From Streptomyces sp. NRRL B-3428 (GTDB lineage Bacteria > Actinomycetota > Actinomycetes > Streptomycetales > Streptomycetaceae): DNA of 64,000 nt. The position numbers were made by a program, and so were the translations under genes. Position 1 is the stretch's first letter; each line of letters opens with the position of its first letter. Below the pieces are notes generated by a model. It did no database searches and was not told the origin of the DNA. It saw nothing but the letters and a program-made list of their open reading frames with translations. Shown here piece after piece: positions 57,738-64,000 of the stretch. The DNA lies in assembly GCA_000721375.1 (NCBI GenBank), contig JOGW01000012.1:62001-126000 (forward strand). Reading direction: 5' to 3'.

Positions 57738-59486
57738 ATGAACGAGTCGCACCGAACCGTACGCGGCGGCAGCGCACCGAGACGTCTGGCGAGCATGCTG
57801 CTCGCCCTCGCCGCCGCCGTCGGCCTGCTCCTGGGCTCCGCGCTGAACGCGCCTGCCGCCGATGCCGCACCCGCGCGGCCGAAGCTCCCGGTCGGCGCCG
57901 CGGGAGTCGTCGCCGCGATGCAACCCAGCTGGAACCTCGGCAACACCCTGGACGCCATCCCGGAGGAGACCTCCTGGGGCAACCCGCTCGCCACGAGGGC
58001 CCTCCTGGCAAAGGTCCGCTCGGAGGGATATCGCAGCGTCCGCATACCGGTGACCTGGACCGACCACCAGTCCGCCACCGCTCCGTACACGATCGACGCC
58101 GCGTTCATGAGCCGCGTCAAGCAGATCGCGGACTGGGCGGAGGCCGAAGGTCTCTACGCGGTGCTCAACGTCCACCACGACTCGTGGCAGTGGGTATCGA
58201 AGATGTCCACGGACCACGACAACGTGCTCGCCCGCTTCAACTCGACCTGGACGCAGATCTCCTCGGCCTTCAAGGACGAGCCGCGCACGCTGCTGTTCGA
58301 GAGCATCAACGAGCCGCAGTTCGACAACGCCACCGCCGCGCAGAAGACCCAGATGCTCGAAGAGCTGAACGTGTCGTTCCACAGGATCGTCCGCGCCTCG
58401 GGCGGGCAGAACGCGACGCGACTGCTCGTCCTGCCGACCCAGGCCTGCACCCCGTCGCAGGAGCTCATGGACGAACTGACCACCACCATCGGCAAGCTCG
58501 ACGACCCCAACCTGGTCGCCACCGTGCACTACTACAGCTGGTACCCGTTCAGCGTGAACATCGCGGGCGGCACCCACTACGACGAGGCCGCCCGGAAGGA
58601 TCTCGACGAGGCCTTCGCCCGGATGCGCGCCACGTTCACGGCCAAGGGGATCCCGGTCTACCTCGGCGAGTACGGCCTGCTCGGGTACCCCGACGACAAC
58701 CACCCGTCCCGTATCGAGCGGGGCGAGGCGTTCAAGTACTTCGAGCACGTGGGCTACGCGGCACGCCAGGCCGGCGTGACCACCGCGCTGTGGGACCCGG
58801 GCTTCGCCTACCTCAACCGGACCACCCTGCAGTGGCGGGACCAGGAGCTCTTCAACGTCATCAAGTCGAGCTGGACCACCCGCTCGGGCACGGCCTCCTT
58901 CGACCGCTTCTTCGTGCCGAAGTCGGGCACGGTCACGGACCAGTCGCTCACCCTGAACCGCAACGGCCTCTCCTTCCAAGGGCTTTGGAAGGGCGCCACC
59001 AAGCTCACCGCGGGACTCGACTACACCGTCTCCGGCAACACGCTCACGTTGAAGGCGGCGGCCCTGACCCGGCTGGTCGGCAACCGTGAGTACGGCGTCA
59101 ACTCCACGATCGAGGCACGGTTCTCGCGAGGGCTCCCCTGGAAGATCCATGTGACGACGTACGACACCCCGCAGCAGTCCGGTGCGACGGGAACGACCGA
59201 CTCCCTGGTGATTCCCACGCAGTTCCGCGGTGATCAGCTCGCCACCATGGAGTCCGTCTACGCGGACGGCAGCAATGCGGGCCCGGCGGACTGGACGGCA
59301 TTCCAGGAGTTCAACAACAACTTCCGCCCCGACTACACGGGCAACGCCATCACCCTCACCAACACGTTCCTCGCCTCACTGCGGGACAACGCACCGGTCA
59401 CGCTGACCTTCCACTTCTACAGCGGCGCCAAGGTGACCTACCACGTGACCAGGTCCGGTACTTCAGTGACCGGTACGGCTTCCTGA
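57738..59486 (+). CDS. Secreted GH5 endoglucanase/xyloglucanase with X2 and CBM46
   Basis: A secreted 582-residue polysaccharide hydrolase. The signal peptide covers about residues 1-43 (RRLASMLLALAAAVGLLLGS). The GH5 barrel follows to about 370: PSWNLGNTLDAIPEETSWGN is the opening, Glu192 in LLFESINEPQFDN is the acid/base, and Glu311 in IPVYLGEYGLLGY is the nucleophile. Next come an X2/CBM_X2 immunoglobulin-like module (about 385-480, from SFDRFFVPKSGTVTDQSLTL) and a C-terminal CBM46-type module with ADGSNAGPADWTAFQEF and FHFYSGAKVTYHVTRSG. This order matches the GH5_4-X2-CBM46 architecture known from Bacillus Cel5B-type enzymes. Likely substrates are xyloglucan or mixed-linkage glucan. The ATG follows AAGGG by about four bases. 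Confidence 0.92.
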   Translation: MNESHRTVRGGSAPRRLASMLLALAAAVGLLLGSALNAPAADAAPARPKLPVGAAGVVAAMQPSWNLGNTLDAIPEETSWGNPLATRALLAKVRSEGYRSVRIPVTWTDHQSATAPYTIDAAFMSRVKQIADWAEAEGLYAVLNVHHDSWQWVSKMSTDHDNVLARFNSTWTQISSAFKDEPRTLLFESINEPQFDNATAAQKTQMLEELNVSFHRIVRASGGQNATRLLVLPTQACTPSQELMDELTTTIGKLDDPNLVATVHYYSWYPFSVNIAGGTHYDEAARKDLDEAFARMRATFTAKGIPVYLGEYGLLGYPDDNHPSRIERGEAFKYFEHVGYAARQAGVTTALWDPGFAYLNRTTLQWRDQELFNVIKSSWTTRSGTASFDRFFVPKSGTVTDQSLTLNRNGLSFQGLWKGATKLTAGLDYTVSGNTLTLKAAALTRLVGNREYGVNSTIEARFSRGLPWKIHVTTYDTPQQSGATGTTDSLVIPTQFRGDQLATMESVYADGSNAGPADWTAFQEFNNNFRPDYTGNAITLTNTFLASLRDNAPVTLTFHFYSGAKVTYHVTRSGTSVTGTAS

Positions 59487-59507
59487 CCGTCCACCGCTCC
59501 GGTTCGT

Positions 59508-59547
59508 CCCGGCTGCCGGGCTCGACGTCCCGCTACCGGCAGCCGGG
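59508..59547. terminator. Hairpin terminator between convergent genes
   Basis: CCCGGCTGCCGG (59508-59519) and CCGGCAGCCGGG (59536-59547) form a perfect 12-bp stem with a 16-base loop, between the GH5 gene and the convergent cassette. Confidence 0.8.
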
Positions 59548-59557
59548 GCCCTGTTTG

Positions 59558-59896
59558 TTACGCCTGCGCCCCCAGGTCCACGATCTTCTCGAAGAGGAAC
59601 TCGTGCTTGAGGAAGGAGACGTCGTACTCGCTGCCCGGGGCGGAGGGGATCAGCTGGGACGCCTGGATCAGGCGCCAGCCGTCGAGGAGGGCCGCCAGGC
59701 CCGTCTCGTAGGGCGGTTCGTCGCTGTCGCCCGCGGTGGGGGTGGTGCGGCCGGTCCCGTCGTAGCGCGACCAGCCGACGACCCAGGAGTCCAGGGCGGA
59801 GGTGGAGAGGTAGAGCACCAGGACCTGCTGGCGCAGCGTCGTGGCCGGAGTGGCCGAAGTAGCTGTGGTGGCCGGGGTGGGGGTGTCGACGGTCAT
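59558..59896 (-). CDS. Small protein downstream of a PhyH dioxygenase, unknown
   Basis: A 112-residue protein that I do not recognise. The first 20 residues are a Thr/Pro/Ala repeat (TPTPATTATSATPATT). The rest looks folded: QQVLVLYLSTSALDSWVVGW, then PPYETGLAALLDGWRLIQAS and YDVSFLKHEFLFEKI. It has tryptophan-rich strands and no membrane segment, signal peptide or catalytic motif. Its ATG overlaps the end of the dioxygenase by four bases, so they are translationally coupled. It could be an accessory subunit or chaperone for the dioxygenase. The function is not inferred further. Confidence 0.75.
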   Translation of the reverse strand: MTVDTPTPATTATSATPATTLRQQVLVLYLSTSALDSWVVGWSRYDGTGRTTPTAGDSDEPPYETGLAALLDGWRLIQASQLIPSAPGSEYDVSFLKHEFLFEKIVDLGAQA

Positions 59897-60759
59897 ACGG
59901 CTGTCTCCTGGGCGTGCGCGGCGGCGGTCGACTCGGGGCGGTTGGCGGTGTTGGTCACCCAGTGATCGGCGAGGTCGAATCCGTCGTCACCGGTCAGCTC
60001 GCGCCACAGCAGCACACGGTTGTAGCGCTCGAGGCGGCCCGACGCCTGCTCGTACCAGGGGAGGTACGCGCCCAGTTCGGCGTGGACGGCGGGGTCGTGA
60101 AGGTCGCTCGTGTCCCACAGGAGCCGCTGGCGGACCCGGGGGTTGAAGCGGATCTTGAACATGTAGCGGCGGATATCGCTGTCGTTGCGGCGGCCGCCGT
60201 GCCATATCCCGTGGTGCAGGAACACCACGGTGCCGGCCGGGCAGACCAGGCGGTCCTGGCCGCGCAGGTTCTGGTAGCGGCCGGTGTCAGTCTCGTTGAT
60301 CCGCCGCAGATGGCTGCCGGGCACGCTGAGCGTGCCGCCCATCTCCAAGGTCACTTCCTGCGGGTAGTACATGAGCTGGACGTCGAAGGCGTCCGGCCGT
60401 ACGTCGATGACGGCGTCCGCGTGCAGTGGCTGAGCCTGTCCTTCGTGCGGCTCGCGGATGTGCACGGCGTGGTGGTCGACCGTGGTCCCTGGGCCCACCA
60501 GGCTGTGCAAAGCCCCTGCCACCTGGGGCAGATCGAGCAGCCTGCGGGCGAACGACCCCGACGCGAAGGCTTTGTCCACCGGTGTTCCGTACGGGACCGG
60601 CGCTATGCCCTCGTCGAGCACGCCCAGCGCCTCCGCGTTCATCTCGGCGGGCACCACCGCGTCGAGGCGCAGCGCACCGCGGGCCACGAAGCGGGCCATC
60701 TGCACCGAACTGAGCAGCGTCGGGCCCACGTCCCCGGTCTTCTTCTCTGCTTGTTCCAT
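59893..60759 (-). CDS. Phytanoyl-CoA dioxygenase (PhyH) family oxygenase
   Basis: A 288-residue Fe(II)/2-oxoglutarate oxygenase. The facial triad is His113-x-Asp115 (QPLHADAVIDV) with the distal His187 in FLHHGIWHGGRRN. A downstream arginine in DIRRYMFKIRFNPR can bind 2-oxoglutarate. The segment DVQLMYYPQEVTLEMGGTLS then VPGSHLRR is typical of PhyH proteins acting on small molecules. It is the first gene of a two-gene unit whose second product overlaps it by four bases, and an AraC regulator gene lies 74 bases upstream on the same strand. The substrate could be a hydroxylated amino acid, lipid or natural product; nothing here decides. Confidence 0.9.
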   Translation of the reverse strand: MEQAEKKTGDVGPTLLSSVQMARFVARGALRLDAVVPAEMNAEALGVLDEGIAPVPYGTPVDKAFASGSFARRLLDLPQVAGALHSLVGPGTTVDHHAVHIREPHEGQAQPLHADAVIDVRPDAFDVQLMYYPQEVTLEMGGTLSVPGSHLRRINETDTGRYQNLRGQDRLVCPAGTVVFLHHGIWHGGRRNDSDIRRYMFKIRFNPRVRQRLLWDTSDLHDPAVHAELGAYLPWYEQASGRLERYNRVLLWRELTGDDGFDLADHWVTNTANRPESTAAAHAQETAV

Positions 60760-60833
60760 GCCCCCACGCTAGGAGCGGGCGCGGCCGATCGCGTGGGCAG
60801 CGTTCACCATCTGGTGGTTGATTTTCACCGAGC

Positions 60834-61631
60834 TCATCTACGAGCTCGCGCCCGGACGCCCCGCGGTGAAGCCCCGAGTTCACGGCGGCACGCTTTGTTG
60901 AACGCCTGGAGGTCCGGGATACCGACCGTGGCGGCGATGGCGGGAATGGACAAGGTGCTCGCCCGGAGCAGGTGCCGGGCCTGAGCCATTCTGCGGGCAC
61001 GGAGATAGCCGACCACCGTCTGCCCGGTGGCAGCACGGAACAGACGGGTCAGATGGTTGTGGGAGACCCCGGCCTCCTTCGCGATCTCGGGCACGGTCAG
61101 TGGCTCCGCGAGCCGCGCCTCGATCAGCGCCACCGCGGCCACCACCGCCGGATGCCCCGCCGGCGCGGTCCGGTCGCCCGGCGGATCGAGCTCGGCCACC
61201 CGCCACAGCGCGGCCCACACCTCGGCCACCGCCCGCCCCGGCGTATGCGGCCAGGCAGTCAGCGCCTGCCGCAACTGCCGCTCCAGGGCTCCCGTCTGAG
61301 CCCCAGCGTGCTGAACGGTCGCCACCTCGCGCGGCTCGCCTCCCACGCCGAGCCGCAGATGGACATAGAGGTGCTCCGAGCGGCCCCGATACCGGTAGCG
61401 CACCGGCGTCGCGGGAGGCACCAGGCTGACGCTGCCGGGACGGATGGCGTGGGTGACACCGTCCACGGTCAGGTCGGCCTCGTAGTCGTAGAGGTGGAAC
61501 TGCCACAGGTCCGGCAACTCGAAGTCGTCCACGTGCCCGGCCGGTCCGTGCACGCCGAGACCGATGGCCGCGGGGATCGGCGCGGTGTCGAGTCGTACGA
61601 CGGCCGTTGGTGTGGGCGGGAGTTCTGTCAC
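60834..61631 (-). CDS. AraC family transcriptional regulator
   Basis: A 265-residue activator. The N-terminal cupin-like sensing domain runs to about 150 (LWQFHLYDYEADLTVDGVTH, then RPGSVSLVPPATPVRYRYRG). The C-terminal two-helix-turn-helix domain is clear: EPLTVPEIAKEAGVSHNHLT, RLFRAATGQTVVGYLRARRM, and IPAIAATVGIPDLQAFNKAC. It is on the same strand upstream of the PhyH gene and probably activates it. The start near 61631 is followed by MTELPPTPTAVVRL; upstream sequence to the TPR gene is short. Confidence 0.92.
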   Translation of the reverse strand: MTELPPTPTAVVRLDTAPIPAAIGLGVHGPAGHVDDFELPDLWQFHLYDYEADLTVDGVTHAIRPGSVSLVPPATPVRYRYRGRSEHLYVHLRLGVGGEPREVATVQHAGAQTGALERQLRQALTAWPHTPGRAVAEVWAALWRVAELDPPGDRTAPAGHPAVVAAVALIEARLAEPLTVPEIAKEAGVSHNHLTRLFRAATGQTVVGYLRARRMAQARHLLRASTLSIPAIAATVGIPDLQAFNKACRRELGASPRGVRARARR

Positions 61632-61769
61632 AGTGCCTCATGGAATCGGCGTGGGGGGCGATCATAAATCCCGGGGCGGCGCCACGGACAGCACGGACAG
61701 CACGGACGAAGTGAACGCCGTCGCAGCCGACCGGGGACTCACCGCAGGCCTGCCTGTACGGTGCAGGTC

Positions 61770-62285
61770 ATGAGCCCCGAGCCGATCACCCCCACCGACC
61801 GCGACCACCGACTCGCCACCGCCGTCAAGTTGCGCGAGGAGGGCCGCCGCGAGGAGGCCCGCGAGATGCTCGTCGCGCTCGCGGCCCGGCTCCCTCAGGA
61901 CGTCGAGGTCGCCTACCAGACGGCCTGGGTGCACGACACGCTCGGGCTCGAGGCGGAGGCCGTGCCGTACTACGTCACAGCCGTCGGCTCGCCGGGCCTC
62001 TCCCCCGAGGAGCGTTCAGGGGCCCTGCTCGGCCTCGGCTCCACCTACCGCGCGCTCGGCCGCTACCCCGAGGCCCTGGCCACCTTGGAGTCGGCCTGCG
62101 CCGAGTTCCCCGAGGACGGCGCCCTGCGGGCCTTCCTCGCCATGGCGCTCCACAACAGCGGCCGCGGCAAGGAGGGGATGGAGATCCTCCTCAAGCTCCT
62201 CGCCACCACGTCCGGTGATCCCCATATCACCCGGTACCGGCCCGCCTTCGAGGAGTACGCCAAGGATCTCGACGCCACCTTCTGA
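61770..62285 (+). CDS. Tetratricopeptide repeat protein
   Basis: A 171-residue cytosolic TPR protein. Helical repeats include ATAVKLREEGRREEAREMLV, YQTAWVHDTLGLEAEAVPYY, GLGSTYRALGRYPEALATLE and FLAMALHNSGRGKEGMEILL, each with the consensus small/aromatic/Pro pattern of TPRs. The acidic C-terminus ends in PAFEEYAKDLDATF. It should mediate protein-protein contacts; no partner is visible. ATG 61770 is preferred over GTG 61761, three codons upstream in frame. Confidence 0.88.
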   Translation: MSPEPITPTDRDHRLATAVKLREEGRREEAREMLVALAARLPQDVEVAYQTAWVHDTLGLEAEAVPYYVTAVGSPGLSPEERSGALLGLGSTYRALGRYPEALATLESACAEFPEDGALRAFLAMALHNSGRGKEGMEILLKLLATTSGDPHITRYRPAFEEYAKDLDATF

Positions 62286-62331
62286 CCGGCCTGCCGCCGA
62301 GCACCCACCGCCCCGCACCGCGCCCCCGCTC

Positions 62332-63144
62332 TCAGCGCCCCATCGGCACCTCCTCGCGCGCCACCGCGACCGCCACCGCGAGCAGCACCCGGTAACCGTG
62401 GATCTCCTCCGGCACCGCGGCGCACATCATGTGTTCCGTGAGCAGCTCGCCGGGTGACGGCACGGAGCCCGGGCGGCTTGAACTCGGGTCCGCGCGCAGG
62501 TGGTTGAGGCGGGCGCGCTCATGCGGGTCACCGACCACGTCGGCGGGATCGAGGAACGAGGCGGTGACGGCCGCCCGCTCCCACGGGCCGGTGGCGAGCG
62601 AAAGCAGATGCTGGTGGGTACGGTCGCGCCAGCTCGCCGCCCGCAGGTCCTCTCCGCCGCGCAGCCTGCGGCTCATCGGCTCGGGTGCCCGGCCGACCAG
62701 CAGGTCCGGGTGTGCGGCGCCGAACTCCCGTACCTCTTCGGCGAAGTAGTGCCAGACCACCGACCGGTAGCGGTTGAGCTGGAACCTGGCCGGCGCGAGA
62801 AGTCCCGCCTTCACGATGCGGGTGAACCGGTCCTTGGCGATGCCCAGAAGGTCGGCGGCTTCCGCTGTGCCCGCGAGACGTACCCGATCGCTCAGCGTGA
62901 CCGGGAAGCCGTCGTCCGACTGCAGCCGGTCGAGCTCCGCACGCGTGACGAGGCGCGGACCGCCCTCCTCTCCCGCAACAGTCGTGACGAGTCCGCGCAG
63001 GACCGCGAGCTCGAACTGCGCGCGTGTGAGCAGCAGTTCCTTGGCCGCCCAGTGGGCCGTGTACGTGGCGTCGCCCCGCGTGTCCCGTGGCGAGGCGTCG
63101 TCAACCGACGGATGCAGCACGGTACTTGAGTCGATGACGGTCAT
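62332..63144 (-). CDS. DUF6397 family protein
   Basis: A 270-residue cytoplasmic protein of unknown function, typical of streptomycetes. The N-terminal region is a double HTH-like array: TYTAHWAAKELLLTRAQFEL then LRGLVTTVAGEEGGPRLVTR, and AGTAEAADLLGIAKDRFTRI followed by VKAGLLAPARFQLNRYRSVV, suggesting DNA binding. The C-terminal half is helical, with conserved WRDRTHQHLLSLATGPWERA. ATG 63144 has GGGGAGATC upstream and gives the short N-terminus MTVIDSSTVLHPSVDDASP. The family name is assigned from memory of these motifs. The immediate context gives no pathway. Confidence 0.75.
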   Translation of the reverse strand: MTVIDSSTVLHPSVDDASPRDTRGDATYTAHWAAKELLLTRAQFELAVLRGLVTTVAGEEGGPRLVTRAELDRLQSDDGFPVTLSDRVRLAGTAEAADLLGIAKDRFTRIVKAGLLAPARFQLNRYRSVVWHYFAEEVREFGAAHPDLLVGRAPEPMSRRLRGGEDLRAASWRDRTHQHLLSLATGPWERAAVTASFLDPADVVGDPHERARLNHLRADPSSSRPGSVPSPGELLTEHMMCAAVPEEIHGYRVLLAVAVAVAREEVPMGR

Positions 63145-63261
63145 GATGATCTCCCCCGTGAGTGCGATTACTCTCGGTGAAGAAGGTAGCCCGATCGCCG
63201 ACCAGCCGCTCAAGCCTGTGGATAACTCGGAAACGCCCAGCTCACGCCGTACGAAAGGGAA

Positions 63262-63675
63262 TCAGAAATCCACCACGGGCGTACGCCCGGGCTGCCGGGC
63301 CTCCACGCCCAGATGCTCACCGACCCGGTTGACGAGCAGGGTCATCTCGTAGGCGACCTGGCCGATGTCCGCCTCGGCGGAGCTGAGCACGCACAGACAG
63401 CTGCCTTCGCCCGCCGCCATGACGTAGAGCACGGCTTCGTCGAACTCGATCAGTGTCTGGCGCACCTGACCGGTGCCGAAGTGCCGTCCTGAGCCCTTGG
63501 CGAGGCTGTGCAGTCCGGAAGAGACCGCAGCCAGATGCTCGGCGTCCTCGCGGACCAGTGCCGTACTGGTGCCGGTCACCAGGCCGTCGTTGGACAGGAC
63601 CAGTGCGTGCCGCACATGGTCGACCCGCTCGGTCAAGTCGTCCAGCAGCCAGCCAAGTCCCGTGCCCTCTTCCAT
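63262..63675 (-). CDS. Roadblock/LC7 domain protein (conservon CvnB-like)
   Basis: A 137-residue Roadblock/LC7 protein. The fold reads LGWLLDDLTERVDHVRHALV, then LSNDGLVTGTSTALVREDAE, HLAAVSSGLHSLAKGSGRHF and QVRQTLIEFDEAVLYVMAAG. In Streptomyces such proteins are the B member of conservons (CvnA kinase, CvnB roadblock, CvnC, CvnD GTPase), which form membrane-associated signalling units. No CvnA, CvnC or CvnD genes adjoin it here, so it is a stand-alone copy and its partner GTPase is elsewhere. ATG 63675 is the start. Confidence 0.9.
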   Translation of the reverse strand: MEEGTGLGWLLDDLTERVDHVRHALVLSNDGLVTGTSTALVREDAEHLAAVSSGLHSLAKGSGRHFGTGQVRQTLIEFDEAVLYVMAAGEGSCLCVLSSAEADIGQVAYEMTLLVNRVGEHLGVEARQPGRTPVVDF

Positions 63676-63779
63676 TACGGAGCCCCTCCCCCTCGGGCCC
63701 GTCCGGCGGATCAGGCCCTAGTGCCGCGTCGCCGCAAGCCTTCCCCAACGCTGACCGTTGGGCAAGGGATGATGGTCGT

Positions 63780-64000
63780 ATGGCACAGAAGATGACCGAG
63801 GAACAGTGGCGCGCCTTCGTTTCGCAGGGCACGCGCACCGGCAAGCTCTCCACCGTCCGCGCCGACGGTTCACCGCACATCGCGCCGATCTGGTTCGTCC
63901 TCGACGGGGACGATCTCCTGTTCAACACGGGCAAGGAGACCGTCAAGGGCCGCAATCTGGCCCGTGACGGACGCGTCGCGCTGTGCGTGGACGACGACCG
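63780..64000 (+). CDS. PPOX class F420-dependent oxidoreductase (truncated by window end)
   Basis: The N-terminal 73 residues of a split-barrel flavin/F420 enzyme. The reading TEEQWRAFVSQGTRTGKLST, then VRADGSPHIAPIWFVLDGDD and LLFNTGKETVKGRNLARDGR, VALCVDDD is characteristic of the pyridoxamine-5'-phosphate-oxidase-like F420 family (Rv1155 type). The gene runs past the window end, so size and C-terminus are unknown. ATG 63780 is downstream of AAGGGATG. Substrate unknown. Confidence 0.85.
   Translation, partial: MAQKMTEEQWRAFVSQGTRTGKLSTVRADGSPHIAPIWFVLDGDDLLFNTGKETVKGRNLARDGRVALCVDDD

Noticed and set aside
59893..60759. Ectoine hydroxylase
   Set aside because: No ectA, ectB or ectC genes are nearby, and the sequence belongs to a general PhyH group.
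63262..63675. Complete conservon (cvnABCD)
   Set aside because: Only the roadblock gene is present; no kinase-like, CvnC or GTPase gene adjoins it.

Overview
The window is chromosomal DNA from a high-GC actinomycete, almost certainly a Streptomyces. GC is very high throughout, third codon positions are saturated with G/C, GTG and TTG starts are frequent, and many of the families are typical of streptomycetes (DUF6214, DUF6397, a conservon-type roadblock protein, LVIVD-repeat and DUF305 secreted proteins, a DmdR-type iron box, GH109). No tRNA, rRNA, CRISPR array or intact insertion sequence was recognised.

Layout. 1-1.05 kb is the decayed edge of an integrative element: a twice-frameshifted small membrane protein, a stop-interrupted small ORF and the C-terminal stub of a tyrosine recombinase. 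1.2-12.6 kb holds metabolic and regulatory genes: a TetR regulator, a divergent pair of exported proteins (LVIVD and DUF305), DUF6214, an FprA-like ferredoxin reductase, a nucleobase permease, an ArsR regulator divergent from an Old Yellow Enzyme, and a MarR regulator divergent from an isochorismatase-like hydrolase. 12.7-18 kb is a two-component system divergent from a MacB-type ABC ATPase and FtsX permease. 18.1-23.7 kb carries aroQ, homocysteine methyltransferase, a BNR-repeat protein, ung, an N-acetylglucosamine-kinase-like gene and a CbiX-like protein without its catalytic histidines.

23.8-30.7 kb has a lactonase-fold protein, a bacterial nitric oxide synthase, a FUSC membrane protein, an Lrp/AsnC regulator, a HAD phosphatase, and a methyltransferase divergent from a MerR regulator. 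30.7-34.6 kb is a three-gene siderophore-uptake operon (ATPase, binding lipoprotein, fused permease) behind an iron box. 35.2-36.8 kb is the most accessory-looking locus: a Shedu-like (DUF4263) nuclease overlapping a small gene of unknown function. 36.8-46.8 kb holds a flavin monooxygenase, SMI1/KNR4, MltG, a MarR-controlled ABC exporter, a FAD/Fe-S dehydrogenase fusion and a Tat-exported GH109-type oxidoreductase.

46.9-55.9 kb has an L,D-transpeptidase lipoprotein, a heterodimeric ABC exporter whose two halves carry complementary ATPase defects, a membrane hydrolase, a Ski2-like helicase and an acyl-CoA thioesterase. 56-59.5 kb is a plant-polysaccharide cluster: a cytoplasmic GH43 enzyme behind a LacI-type palindrome and a secreted GH5-X2-CBM46 enzyme. 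59.5-64 kb ends with an AraC/PhyH/small-protein cassette, a TPR protein, DUF6397, a roadblock protein and a truncated PPOX/F420 enzyme.

Many convergent gene pairs are separated by clear hairpin terminators, and most divergent regulator/target pairs have a visible inverted or direct repeat between them. The regulatory architecture is therefore unusually readable.
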